From Lingula anatina (taxonomy: Eukaryota > Brachiopoda > Lingulata > Lingulida > Lingulidae): DNA of 64,000 nucleotides. The notes beneath the pieces are model-generated. The model saw only the letters and a list, made by a program, of their open reading frames with translations, was not told where the DNA came from and did no database searches. This document shows, piece by piece, positions 1-12,913 of the stretch. The stretch lies in NCBI RefSeq assembly GCF_001039355.2, contig NW_019775556.1:193881-257880 (forward strand), in the 5' to 3' direction. The position numbers were made by a program, and so were the translations under genes. Each line of letters starts with the position of its first letter. The first letter of the stretch is position 1.

Positions 1-176
1 TAGGGAGTCTTACTAGATTACTGTCAGATAATCCGGCTTAAATGTCCGTCCCGCCTACTACAAGCTGTAAGGGGGTAATTAACTTTTGTGCCCGCTCGGC
101 TGACAGCTATTTAGCGTAAACCCCCAGGGAGTTAGGTCGATCTAGTTGGATCGATCTAAACTCTGGGAATGGAGTC
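1..176. mobile_element. Small terminal-inverted-repeat transposon, left-truncated by window
   Basis: This stretch closely matches 11703-11893, with a shared core containing GGGGGTAATTAA and a right end reading GGATCGATCTAA then GGGAATGGAGTC followed by TA. A more diverged relative lies at 49494-49750. The right terminus is at about 176 and the left terminus lies outside the window. There is no coding capacity, so this is a MITE-like non-autonomous DNA element with a TA target site. Confidence 0.65.
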
Positions 177-1174
177 TAACACTCTATTTATACCTTTAAT
201 CACTGTTTCAATTTTGATGCATGAAATTATCTGAATTGCCTCCAGCGTATCTAAAATATTGAATTCTCTGTGAAAATTGATCTAAATATTGAGAAGCGAT
301 ATGTATTTGTAAAATTCAAATTAGAAGCCCCTAGATTTATATATACAGGCAATTGCTTTTACGCAACACCAGATGACTCAGTCTTTTACTGCGGCATGAA
401 TTGTAACCAAAGCAATACAAACGCCGGATCAGGTGATCTGATACAAAATCAGGCCATTACTGGATATATGGTAGAATGTAAACCCATAGTCGCTCTAACC
501 AAAAATCTTTAATAATACTAATGCCGGGTTGGTTGAATCATTACTATTAGCACAAGTGTAACTAAATGTTGGGTCACTACTAGTAGTAGTACTGTTTACT
601 TTGCATTTACGTAAAATTGGTCTACTGACTTCAGAGTTGTATTTAAATTAAAAATTTGGATAGGAGCATTATAATAACCAATGTTATGGACTATATACCT
701 CATCTTTCTGTTGTCCTTTAATGTGACCATTCTGATGATGTCCATACCCATTTATGTATCCGTTTGGCACCTTTATCTTGGTGCCGTTAGAGAGCGACCC
801 ATCCCCATCCATTCTCGATCCTCGAATATCAGAGCTGTTACGAAAACATGGATTAAGAGACGGTTTGCTTCTTTTCGTGAAAACTAGCGCTATGATATTT
901 TACAGTAAATTTAAGTTTTCTAATTCTAATAAGATTTTAAATACGATACATTCAGTTGATATTCGTTTGAAACGTAGAACTATTTACTGGCCACTTCTCG
1001 CAATCTTGGTTTTATATGATATGCGATCTGGGAAGGTATATGACGTCATTCTCATATCTCGAGCAGCCATTCTGCAGGTTAACGGGACAGAGGAACAAAA
1101 CAAAATTTTGCGAGCAGACTAACCTTTTGAATTTCAGTGCATTTTCATAACCTTGCTCTTTTGGGGACAGTATC
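177..1174 (+). promoter_or_regulatory. Reticulon 5' flank / promoter region with CRE
   Basis: There is no supportable gene here; the short ORFs lack domains or splice context. A perfect palindromic CRE (TGACGTCA) lies at 1041-1048, 127 bases upstream of the reticulon long-form ATG at 1175. No TATA box is obvious. I infer that transcription of the long reticulon form starts in this region. Confidence 0.45.
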
Positions 1175-4100
1175 ATGGATCCTTTTGAGAGTCCAATCCA
1201 GAGCAACGGACAAAATGAAGACAACAATTTTGGAGATTTCGAAAAGGTAGAACCTGTCAGTACCACCACCACGGAAGAGGAGGACATGTATTCTGCCGCA
1301 AAACAGCCGGAGCAGGAGGCGGCGACAGGCGATCTTTTGGGTAGTTTCAGTGAAAGTTCGTCAGAGAAAACAGAACCTATTGCACCTCCCACTTATGAGC
1401 CTGAGCCTGAAATCACTTCTACTAGAGAGCCCACTCCACCTCCAAGGAAAGAACTGAGAGGGGGCAAAGAACCTTCCTCATTTCCAGGTGAAATTTCCCA
1501 AATCGAAATTTACAAATTGTTTTATCCATTTTTGTTTGTCACTCGGTTCAAATTGTTTTTACATTCTAAACCAAAACTGCTTCATTGATTTTATGGTCAA
1601 TTTTTTAAAGATATATATTAAGTTGAATTTTTTTTAAAAAAAGTCCAGTACATTAATTTGAAAGTTGGCATGATTATTTTTTATTCTGAATTCATTTTTT
1701 TGTGAATTTTGCAACAAAATTTACAAAGCAGTGAAATAACTTCTGTTGATCATATGAAGTGAAATCTTACCATAAAATACATGTAAAAAAAAGGTAAAAA
1801 AAATGTACTTCTCAGCAAGACAGTTGGTGGTACTGCTGCTGACCATGTGAACTTGGTATGATGGACTTTGACCCTGACTCATCAATTGATGATGCTAACT
1901 AGCCTAATAGACAAAGTATATGTTACAAATAATAGTTGACTAGACAGTGTCATCCAATTATCAAATTATAATGTCATTTGGCTGGTTAAATTCCTGGGAG
2001 GTTGTGGGAAAGCATGTGTCATTGAATTTTTATGTGTGATTAAAACATACATGTTTGTTAGTAATTGATATGTGTGATATTATTTAATTGAGCACAGAGT
2101 TGTTGTAGTTTTTGTTTTTGATAGTCATGTTAGTGGAATCTTAACTTTAAATCATGATGTGAGATTCACTTTTGTGAGGAGTCATGCACAGTCTTACAAG
2201 TTAATTATCCCTGTACTTTCGAGACAAAAGTTGGGGATAATTGCACATTTACTTTATTTTGATGTTTTTTTTTTACAGAAAATTTTTCTTCGATTTTGTG
2301 TGTAGCTGCAGTGTATACTAATGAATTGATATAAGAAAATGCTTACCCTCAAAAAAGACTTACATTATTTGCTACGTTTGTTGTATTTACACATTGTTTA
2401 GATTGAATTTCTGTTGTGTTAACATTGATATGAAAAACTGATTGCTGTCTTTAGAAAGATTTTACGAAAGTGTCAGAAAGTACCAAAATGAGTTTATAAA
2501 TTAAATGAACGTTCTCTTTACAGCTTCTTACTTCTTATGTTACAAAACTTAAGGACTGTGCAAGAATACACTGATACATGTTTTTGCTGTATTTCCAGGA
2601 GGATTTGGAAAGAACTTAAAAATAGACCCAAGAGGTGAGTTCTTGTGTCCAAACAGAAATAGGTATCATACCTCAAGTTAACTATCCTATTTATAGATAC
2701 AAATATCATGTGAATGCTTAAAACCAACTTGAGAATAGTAAAATGCTTTGATATATTTCAAAGTAACAGGATTTGGATCCAAACAGCTTCTATAGCCAAG
2801 TAAGTTATTATTAATTAATCAGTGGAGTTTAGTAACTTGTATCATCATACAGATGATTTGAGGGTTACTTATGAATATTTAGTGCAGTTGCACAACTTAA
2901 CAATTATCATATCCTTATGTAACAACCCATTAAGATTATCTTTTCCTAAATTAGAATTGGTTGTATGTATAGCATTCCAACTTCATTAAGTTAATTGGAG
3001 CCAGTTGTCTTCAGTAAAAAAAAAGGCTAAGTTGTTCAGAAAGTAATGATACAAAAAATATGCATGCAAAAAGAAATTGCTGTCATTTTTAGTTCAGGCG
3101 AAGATGATGGAAAATTAAGTGTAAGGTATAAGTGTATGGTATTGCATTAGGCATTCATCCCTGGATATTGATCTTATGAACTGGTTTAAGTAGGGTTTCA
3201 GGTCCATCACAGAACATATTGCACACAATATATGGGTCAAGCAATAAATATATCTGCATGCTCATTTTAATAGTTCTTAAAAACTGGTCAAGATTGGATT
3301 GAATTAGATGTATGTCTTCTCATTTAAAATGGACTTTGCTCTAAAGAACACAAAATGGTTTGAATGCTCTAAAGAACACAAAATGGTTTGAATTATTTCT
3401 TTTATTCTTGCCTGGAAGATGTGCAAAACATACTTGATAAATTTCAGGCAGAATTTTGTATTTGTTAACTTAGAGGTTTGTGTCTCTCAAGACATCATAT
3501 TTCTATTTTAAAAGCTGAATGACAAGGATTCAGCGGCAGTATTTACAGCAGTTGACTTATTCTGGGAAAAGTAGGTCATAGCCATTTCTTGACTAATTAA
3601 CATTTCATTTTTGTTATTCATAGTCATGAATTTGTAATGTTATGCATAGACTAGGATTTGATTTATTAATTTTAAACCACTGAAGGCAGTGCCTTCTATC
3701 TCGTTATCATCTCAAGATAGATAACCTGGCCACTTCTTAATCACGGCGGTAAAAAAATAAAGTGTCAAGTCATGCAAAATCGTCATAAAAGGTAAAAATA
3801 CTTATCTCATAAAGGTTGACATGCCAGGATGCATTATCTGGCTGGTGATCACTAAGATATTTGTTCTATACATCATGTTAAAAAGCATCATGTAGAACAT
3901 CTTAAACGGCACAGCATTATAATGCAGTAAGAGATAGGCCAGCTTATACTACCTGACTCGGGTACAGGTTGATCCTTTCACACGTGGCACAGCTGAGCAC
4001 ATGAGGAGGACTGACCAAGCTGTGGGTTTGATTAGCAATAAGAGGTTAATCATTGGAATTGCAAATGGGGAAAAATAATGCACAGAAGGCAGCATCTGCT

Positions 4101-7100
4101 ACACCTGAAACTACTGAAAAAGAAGATGGAAATGGTAGGCAGACTTTTTTTGTAGTAATTTGCAGTATGGGTGCACATCTGTTAAGGAGGTGCTCTTTTG
4201 CTCCCTTAAGTATTTAGCATGTATCACACCATGGATAGTACTGGCTGCTACATCTTTTTACATCACGTACTGTTTGCACAAATTAGTCTATATAAACTGT
4301 TCGAGGAAACGGGCGTGTACAGAATATTGCAATGTTGAATTCTATTGATCCGTACTGCCCATAACATGGCGATTTCACCATTGGTTGAACAATGTTAGTT
4401 TCTACATTTGCGATGGATCAATAAGTTGCCTCCATTATTCCTTTGTTATTTGAGTCACAGCATACTGAGTCAGACATTGAGAGTGTCTAATGCTGCTTCA
4501 AAGCATGGAAAATGAGATTCTTCATGTTAACTTAAAATGTGCTAAATTTCTACCAAAAAGGGTTATCGCTATATAGAGGATGATTAATAGATCACCATGC
4601 AGAATAATTGAATACTCTGGCATATAAGAGTAGAATTTTAGATTCAGCTTGAGCCACTTCATTAGATTATCATATGGTGTATTTCAACTTGGATAACAGT
4701 ATTCCATTTTCTTGTCTTGCAATCTGTGACTAATATAAAATGCTAGTCAGTTCTGCTGTCTGCCTTGGCAGAGTAATGTGTTTTGATGACAAGCCATATT
4801 AAAAAAGCTCGGGCAGTCTTGAACAAAAGCACTTATAACCCCGAGGGATTTTATATATTTTCATGGTTTATTCTTGTGTAAAGTAGTGGGTTATGAATGC
4901 ATCCATGCATAACTATATAAAGTATCTTTTGCTAAGGTAGACCATCATCTCGTGGGATCTGAAAATCAATCTTCGTTTAGTTCTTTTAATATACGACTGT
5001 CTGAAGACTGAAAAACTGTATTAAAAATGTCCTCTTTGATCAATGAGCGTTGCATTTAGGTGTTAAGTATGCGTGGAGACTTTTTTTAGTCATTGATCTG
5101 TACATTATCATGGGATAAGGTTATTCAGGTAAACTGTGAAATCGGTCGAGTTGTTCTCGGCTCATGCTAGCAAATAAAACTATACCACTGGATGAAAATA
5201 AATCGTAAATTAAAAAAATATAGACTTCTTAAACTCTTTTTTGCCAAGTAGCCAGTCTTTGGTCTGACTAAAAAGAGATGTATCTTCGAGTAATGCATGC
5301 TAGCATAAGCCCAGTACACAAGGAAGCAAGTTGTATGGATATTATTTATTGGGAATTGGAAGTTTCTCTTTGATATACTTGATAATATGTGGTTATCATG
5401 GAGCTCTGTGGTATCTTTAACCATCAGCACCCTTTCTTTCCCAGGAGACACATCAGAGACTTTCGAAGTCCCTAAGGCTGGTAAAGTGAATGTGTTCAGA
5501 TATTATTGCACCTGCTAAAGGTAGAAAGGGTTAAAAAGGGCATCCCTGTTGTCATGGCAACAACTATTTCGGTTTGATTGAGAGCGTTTGTGCAGTGAGG
5601 GTGAACATTCCAAGGTGTATTCACACACAAGAATGTGGTCTTGAGGCACTCTTGTCTTACATCATCAGTTGTTATAGTTATCATATAGGCTATATTCAGT
5701 GCTTTAATGTATAAAAATGATGTAATTTTAAGAGATGGCATAATTATAATAATAATAAACTGATGGTGCAAGGAAAAGATTGCTCCAGCAGCCTCCCATA
5801 TTCACATTGGCAAGTGTTACTGCATTCTCGTACTTGGCAATGTAATCCTACCGCCACCAGACTTATTTGTTGCCCTTTTAAACCCATTCACCTTTTGTCA
5901 GACACCTCGCTGCTTCTTTGTTCATATAGTAACACTAGGCTGGGTTCTCAAAGCAACTTTTGCATGTGGTTCTGTGTATTATATTCACCAACAGACACTA
6001 ACACAGACCTCTGAACATTAATTTTACAATTTACCACTTATCCCTTCTCATTCACATATCTTACGGACAGGTGAGACTGTAGTGCAGTGGAATTTTTATC
6101 ATGGTTCGGTGATTTTCTGATATATGTAATTTACTATGGTTTGTATTGTATTGTTGATTGCAGTTTTATTTAGCATTTACGGGTGGCTACCAAAATATTT
6201 AGGTCATTTTAGTGACCAGCTAGACTTTTGCTGCGAGTTGTGTTGAAAATTGAAATACTTTCATAACATTCCAACATGACAAAAGTTTGTGCAGTACTTA
6301 ACAAAATTGAACATTTATTTTAATTTCTCAACATCTTTCCTCATTGCTTTGTAGTGTTGGATTTGATTCCGCATATAACTTTTATATTTGAATTGAATTA
6401 CACACATATTTTTTTAAATCTAACTAAACTTCAATATGATACTGCATGGGAGGTGACTGGAACAGCAGGTTGGTGTCAGGTGAAGGGCATGTAAAACAAC
6501 ATCTGAAATGTATGAAGTTTAGGGGGCTGGAAACTCTGCTTTATTATTATTATTTTATTATAGGTAGAGGTGATGTAGTAGGTAATTGGCAGGCAGATTG
6601 TTTCTGCATGAAGCTTATTTTTAGACAAACATACTGGTGTGGAAAAACTTGAAGTCAATCATGGTTATTTGATACATGTCAGTAAAAGCGTTAGATTGTA
6701 GAAAAGTTGTGTGTGGAGTGACGGCCTTTAATCTCCAGTATAGAAAGTATTGTGATTTTTCCCACCTACTTTTGTTACAGTTCTGGATTTGATCTACTGG
6801 CGCGATGTGAAGAAAACTGGGGTTGTGTTTGGCAGCGTCCTGGTCATACTGCTGTCCTTGACCTCCTTCAGTGTCATCAGTGTCCTTGCCTACGTCTCCC
6901 TGGCTGCTCTCACTGTCACCTTTAGCTTCCGTGTCTACAAAAATGTCCTACAGGCTGTGCAGAAGTCCAATGAAGGACACCCGTTCAAGTAAGATGCCTA
7001 ATTTGTTCTTATGTAAGATTTTGTCAGGAGGCACTTCAGCATGAAATTTTTTTCTTGTCACTTTGCATTTTGTGTTTCGTTGAGGAAAGTCATGGCGCAA

Positions 7101-9641
7101 CTTTTTTTTAGATGGATATATTAGTACTATAAATATTGGAAAGAAAAGATTGAAAATTTACTGACATTCACCTGTTAAGTGTTTGTAAAGGGAGTTTAAA
7201 ATTTGGTTACTAGTAAGCTTTATGCCTTAGTCCAAATTTTCTTTTCCTCAGGGTTTGGCTTGAGAAGGACATCTCTCTTCCTGAGGACAAGATGCAGCAA
7301 GCTGCAAGAGCCCTTGCACAACACCTGAATGAAGATGCTGTTCGTCTGAGAAGACTGTTTTTGGTCGAGGATTTGGTAGATTCCGTCAAGGTAAATAACA
7401 GAGCATTAAGAATACTACGTCATCAATACAAGTAATCTTTAAGACACTGTATATCTCACTGCAGGAGTGTATTTAATTAAGGTGAAGTGCTTTGGTCTTA
7501 ATTCTGCCAGTGGATGGGGATTATTTCAGAAGAAGGAATTATTGTAAGCACAAAGGGATAACTTACTGGGTAGAGTCTGCTTATGGGTGATCAAAGATAA
7601 ATATTTGAAGGAGTTTAGATTAAAAGTTTAAATTGTTGCTCTAATGTTGCTCTCTGTGTCTGAGTATCCAATCAAGTAGTATAAAGAGAGAGATATATAC
7701 ATGAACAAGCTAAATGGGTTGGTCTGTATTTGAAACCCTTGAAGCCCCATTTGCCATAACCTGTATCTTAGCTCTGTGTCTATGCATTGCAGAAAAAGTG
7801 ATTGAAATAAGTCAAATGTTTTGCAACAAAATAAACCATATTACCGAAATGATAAAGAAAAAATAATAACTATTGGAAGTGACTGAAATTGGACCAAAAA
7901 AGTAGTTACATTTCAGCGGCTCACACTTCCTATATGTAGCCTTGGAGTTAAAAAGAAATATCTTTGTACATGTTAATCTCTTCCCTTCACCAATGTTTCC
8001 GATACTTAAAGTAGAGTCTAGCCATGCACCAGACCTTGATCAACCTGGTAAATATATCTGGAATAGCTTCATACCATTAACCCTATCTGGGATTCGCAAA
8101 AATAGAGATTGGAAGAATTCCACTGTGGTTTTGTCAGCTTGTAAATCAATATTTCATCTCCTTATTTTGCAGTTTGGTCTTCTGTTGTGGGTGATGACCT
8201 ATATTGGGGCCTGGTTCAATGTTATGACTTTGGTCATCTTAGGTAAGTTTTGATCTTTTTTTTAATTTCTTCAATTTTTTTTTCTTTAGTGTGATGTATG
8301 TTAAACAGTGCTTCAAAAAGAAAAAAAATGATCTTTCCATTTTTGTCTAGTGACTGAGAGAGGTGATTCATGTTGTTCCCAAGAGATGTTCAAGCCGTAG
8401 CTATCATAATTGATTCAGCCAATATTCATTTATCAGATGCTCATGTAAATGCAGTCTTCAAGTGCAATAAAATGATTTAAGTCGAGCCTGCGTGTGTCTT
8501 ATTGAGAGATAAGACTTGTAGTCTGTACATAATAGCTAGTTTCTGACAGAACTTCATTGTAATTTTATTTTTAAAAATACTTTACTATTTATTTGCAGCT
8601 GTAGTTGCTGTTTTTACATTACCCAAGGTTTATGAAACATATCAGGTAGGTTTGGATAAAGTTATTGCTTTGCTGCTGTAGAATTAATCATCATTGTAAT
8701 GTAAGCTTGGTGATTTACGAGCTGTGATGCACAAGCTGTAATTATGGCCTACTTCTAGTAGTGGCTGTCATAGAGACCTGAAAAATTTGACAGAGTGCTT
8801 TGATGTTCTATTGACAGTTCTTTATTATAGAGAATACATATGTGGCAAAAAGAAAATTATTGATTCATAGGTGTAAATCTAAATTTGGATTAAGCATTAA
8901 AGTGCTGTTGAGTCAACTCCATTGCAAAATTAATTGGTAGCAGTGCTTCCTATAAATGATGGTTTGCAGAAACCTTAGAAAAGCAGGATAAAACCAGTTC
9001 TTCAGTCTGGATATGTCGATGCTAATATTTCAGTTTTACTTTGCATACCTGCTTGCTGTTACAGCTACTACTTGTTGTTTTTGCAGTGCATTTTGCTTGT
9101 TACTTTCTATTGAAATGTTGCTTCAAAAGATGTAAAAATCTGGGATCTTTTCACCTAGTCAAATTTATCTCAAGAAAAAAAATTGCTCCTTCTCACAAAT
9201 CATTGCTTGAATTTAAACTTTTGATGTTTTATATAATTTCCAATAAGATAATTTAGTTCTTATTGTCTGACATAACTGCCACATCTTCCTGTTTACATGA
9301 GAAAGAAATATTGGCATAGGAAATGAATCAAACTAGCAGTGATTAAATAACATCTTATATTTTCTGTTATAGGTTCAGATTGATGAAGTCCTGGATAAAG
9401 CTAAAACCCAAATTATGAATGTAGTGGAGCAGTAAGTTGTTTTTCTTTAATATTTTTCATCTAAAATTTATTTGTTTGGAAATCTGCAGCTTAATAGTTA
9501 AAACAGAATTTAGGTTACAGTGATTCCAAGTCAAGGTTTTGATAATTTGACTTACAGGTGATTCATTGAATGATGTTACATTTCAGAGTGAAAGCAAAAC
9601 TCCCTTTCCTTAACAAGAAGGATAAACAGAAGACACAGTAA
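1175..9641 (+). CDS. RTN: Reticulon family protein, complete gene
   Basis: Endoplasmic reticulum membrane-shaping protein with a C-terminal reticulon homology domain. Coding exons by in-phase GT-AG joins: 1175-1487, optional 2599-2634, 6781-6988, 7252-7390, 8173-8242, 8599-8645, 9373-9431, 9587-9641 (TAA). The product is about 308 aa with the optional exon and 296 aa without. Exon 1 encodes an acidic, Pro/Ser/Glu-rich tail starting MDPFESPIQ. The domain begins [18 protein letters not shown], then has a first long hydrophobic hairpin, [21 protein letters not shown], a hydrophilic loop ending [14 protein letters not shown], and a second hairpin ([20 protein letters not shown]). The order and spacing match animal RTN1-4. 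The C-terminus is lysine-rich and ends DKQKTQ, with no clear KKXX retrieval motif. An alternative first exon at 4065-4134 gives a short form. The family call is certain; which vertebrate paralogue is closest cannot be said. Confidence 0.95.
2599..2634 (+). other. RTN: Putative 36-nt cassette exon of reticulon
   Basis: A 36-base block follows a TTTCCAG acceptor and precedes a GTGAGT donor. Joined to exon 1 (phase 1) it reads [12 protein letters not shown] and leaves the phase unchanged, so inclusion or skipping both keep the reticulon frame. Direct joining of exon 1 to 6781 is also in phase. It is probably alternatively spliced, but only splice signals and phase support it. Confidence 0.55.
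4065..4134 (+). CDS. RTN: Alternative first coding exon of reticulon (short isoform)
   Basis: ATG at 4065 opens [20 protein letters not shown] and runs to a GTAGGC donor after 4134. The 70-nt exon ends in phase 1, exactly as needed to join 6781 (V-L-D-L-I-Y-W-R-D). It cannot be an internal exon after exon 1: that join gives a stop after a few codons. This is the layout of vertebrate RTN short 'C' forms, where an internal promoter supplies a brief N-terminus straight before the homology domain. The predicted product is about 215 aa. The promoter would lie in the roughly 300 bases upstream; no strong core element is visible. Confidence 0.7.
5490..5640 (+). repeat. Dispersed repeat carrying an X-box-like palindrome (reticulon intron copy)
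   Basis: This block (TCAGATATTATTG, then CTGCTAAAGG, CATCCCTGTTGTCAT and GCAACAACTAT, then TTTGATTGAGAG) recurs in intron 9 of all four asparaginase copies near 17765-17880, 38125-38245, 57595-57705 and 62335-62435. Its presence in an unrelated gene shows it is a mobile or dispersed repeat. It contains GTTGTCATGGCAAC at 5548-5561, an RFX X-box-like inverted repeat. Element boundaries are approximate. Confidence 0.6.
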
Positions 9642-11070
9642 TTGAGAGGCCATGGACCCTTGTTTGTACAATACAGTAATGAAGATTTGAACAACACACT
9701 GGGGAAGCTGAATACCAAAGTCTAGCAGAGGGTACCCAAAGGAAAAGCAAACTGTGGAACATTGTACACTAGATGGCATTTGACGCAAGCTGAGCCCAAC
9801 TCTTGGTCCATTTCAATTTGGATTGATGTACTTTGATGTTGTGCCCAAACATGGGACTGCTGTTCAATGTGAATGAAGGTGGACAAGTGTGTTTAAATGT
9901 GAAGACAAATTTTGCAAGTCTGCTATTTTTCTTTCTTTTTTCATGTTATTTATTTTTCACAAGGTGACATGCACAGTGGGATGTGATCTTCAGAGAAGTG
10001 GCACCCATTTGACAGTTGTTACAAGTACAAAACTACAAAAAGATTTGCTTTGAGCAATTGCCTATTTATGCAGGACTTATAGTTATTCTTATACCTTAGC
10101 TCTAGGAAGAAAAGTGGAAGTGTAGTTTACCTAGAAGAATGGTACTCGGAAATGATGTACAGTAATGTTTACACTTCTTAATAAGCTCATGATTTAAGAC
10201 ACCTGCCAGAACCCTCAGTTAGTCTTAGGTTTACATTGTTTTCACATTGACTTTTAATTACATTATGTAACATTATATTTCATTGTTTTTTGTGCGTTCT
10301 CTTTCCTCAGTCACAGTTCTTGTAAGGTGCCAATCTTAGTTTAACTTGTGGCAGTGGCCACTTATGCCAAGCAGGTTAGGTACAATCAAATCTATACGTT
10401 ATGCTTCATTATATGATCTCCAGATTTATTAGAATGAGATTTAATTGATAAGGGAACTATCTTGAATTACGTAGATCTGCTTGATGATAAATGTGGTTGG
10501 AAAGAGGAGTGTTGACAGTCTTTATATTAACCTGTTGTGCTATATGGTGATTTCATACAAAATCCATCTGTAAACCTTAGCTTGATTGTTGGACTTGATT
10601 ATCTATGATCGTAACATAAGTATGGATATGAAAAAGTATACCTGTATATAAATGTGGTCTATTTGATAAGTACCTTAACAAATGTGAAACCTAATGCATA
10701 ATGAGAAGATAGAAATTGCAATTATTTGGTAAGTTGCACACAGAAAACAGATTTTGATGGAAATTCTTTAAACAAATTTTAGTCTACTTACCCAAACTGA
10801 CAGAGTTCAAGGGAGGGATTCCTACCGAGGTAGGATGTAAATATATGAAAATTGAAATATTTTAAAAATGAGAAGTGTGAGTATGAACATTTGAACCATT
10901 TGTGGCGCTGAATTACTTTTTGTACAATACAGTTTGAACATCGTGTTTTGTATAAATGTGAGCTTGAAGGATCTTCTTTCCTGTATATGATTATTCATAG
11001 ATGTCAGTCTTTTCTTTAATCCACTGCTTGCAGCATATATTGTAACTTAGCCCAGTGTTGTTGAAATAAA
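9642..11070 (+). other. RTN: Reticulon 3' UTR with poly(A) signal
   Basis: About 1.4 kb of AT-rich non-coding sequence after the stop codon. A canonical AATAAA at 11065-11070 probably marks the polyadenylation site. No ORF in this stretch is credible. Confidence 0.6.
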
Positions 11071-12913
11071 ATACGTAACTGAGTTTGTCAACATCATTGA
11101 TCACAACAGTTTCTCTGCACTCACGTGGAACCTGAATTTAAGATGTGAATCGTGCCTTTTAGTCTCGACGCCTGGGCTCCGTAACTGGAAAGCATTGCGA
11201 TAGCGATATCACCTTTCATTTCGAGGCTATTTTATGGGGCGAGTAAATCCCGGGTTATGGAATAGAGGCGAATCTCCGTGCTTGCGCTCGGTCGCAATTC
11301 GCGATGCTCTAGAGTTACGGAGCTCTGTTAAGGTAGATTGATATAGGATGTATTTCCTATTCCACTACTAAAATGGAGAGGAATATGTCATGTAATGAGA
11401 TAATGCGGTCACACCAAAAATACAACCGGGGGAATTTGATGCAAGCTGACATAACGGGAGTGCTTTTGGGCTGAATGTTGTTTTTGATTTCAAGTAGATC
11501 TTTTTGAAAGGTTTCCAATTTTATCAGCAAAGAGACGAAATAATGTCTTTGTTTGATGGTACATCGCAATTAACGGCCCGTCCCTCATAATAAGGAAAAT
11601 TATAAAAGCGAACGCTGTCACCATATTGTAGTGCACACCTTTCACGAAAATAACTTACTTAGGTCCGGAGTCATCTTAGGGCGTATTCCCATAGATTTTA
11701 GATCGATTTATCCCCGTGGGGAGTCTCACTAGATTACTGTCAGATAATCCGGCTTAAATGTCCACCCCGCCTACTACAAGCTGTAAGGGGGTAATTAATT
11801 TTCGTGCCCGCTCGGCTGACAGCTATTTAGCGTGAACCCCCTGGGAGTTAGGTCGATGTAGTTTGGATCGATCTAATTTCTGGGAATGGGGTCTTATACA
11901 CAAACTTACAGTGCAGTTAAATTGACAATAAAGCGTAGCATAAAAGCACAAGCGCGTGGAGTTGTGAATGAAAAAACGAAAAGGGGAACTTTTGTTTAAT
12001 TTTATTGCGTGTAGGAATAAATATTCTACGTAAAAGGGAGGGGGTGGGCTATTCTGATCAATTTCGGCCATTTTAACATGTCGATCTACTAGATGATTCA
12101 TAAATATTTGCCATTTGTAACCATTTTATGACTGCCAAAAACTTATATAAGGAAGACGGGAATGAATCTAGCCCCGAGGAAATATGCATAATAATCTGGA
12201 AAACGTGTTTAGAATAAAAAAATATATATATTGAGGTTTATACTGTAGGCTACGTTTTGGACATTAAAATTCAAAAGTATTGAAAACGCTGCTAAAGTCC
12301 GTTTTCCATGGGTATTCTCCATTGATACACTGTGATTCATTTAAAGGGTTGTGTGACGGTGATCTCGAAAACTTACATAATATCTACAGACCTAGTTTGT
12401 TGCCTATAAGAAATGTAGGTGAGTTACGTACCGTGAAATAGCTGCCCACGAAATGCTTTTATTTGGTGCGAAATTGCATTGTCCGTTCTTTACAACTCAA
12501 AACGCATTCAGCCTACTCTTAGGGTCAAAACGCACTGAATATTTCGCTTGACTTTCGTCGAATAATGTAATGTTTTAGCTGAAGCGCTGTTATAAGAATA
12601 TCACGTCGCGACGTAACCGCGAGACGTGGACCTCATGAGACGTCAGAGACGCGGAGCAGGAAAATAAAGAAAAGTGTGTATCAATAGTAGGCCTCTACTC
12701 TAAAATTTTGCGTCTCTGGCTTTCTTTATTCAAAAACATTACGTTACAACACAACAAATATGTAATTTGGAAAAGTGCCAGTGCTGAGCAGCGATCTGTT
12801 GTGATGCTTTTATTTTGATCAGCATTTAAACGAACGGTGCTATATTTTGGGTTCAATGCCAAGGCGTTTTTAATTTGGCACACTTTAAAAATTCTATTTT
12901 TTTGCTTTAAAAA
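11071..12913. repeat. Asparaginase upstream block, duplicated at 22.7-24.2 kb
   Basis: From about 11340 the sequence parallels 22660-24168 (for example AGAGACGAAATAATG, AAAATTATAAAAGCGAACG, TCCGTTTTCCATGGGTATTC). It is the 5' flank of asparaginase copy A, carried along in segmental duplication. Two insertions are missing from the paralogue: 11679-11893 and about 12564-12760. The latter is rich in ACGT palindromes (CACGTCGCGACGTAA), and a reverse-complement piece of it sits at about 31930-31990. Confidence 0.6.
11679..11893. mobile_element. MITE-like element with TA-type target site
   Basis: Terminal inverted repeats pair GGGCGTATTCCCA at the left with TGGGAATGGGGTC at the right, followed inward by AGATCGAT/GATCGATC. 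The paralogous site near 22998 lacks it (GTCATCTTACACAAAC is continuous there), so this is an insertion into the duplicated block. It belongs to the same family as 1-176 and 49494-49750. Confidence 0.75.

Noticed and set aside
754-1122. 122-codon ORF upstream of reticulon
   Set aside because: No domain, overlaps other frames and the CRE, no splice context; more likely 5' flank or UTR.
4086-4134. Reticulon internal exon starting after CACAG at 4085
   Set aside because: Joining exon 1 (phase 1) to it gives an early stop; reading from ATG 4065 as a first exon solves the phase.
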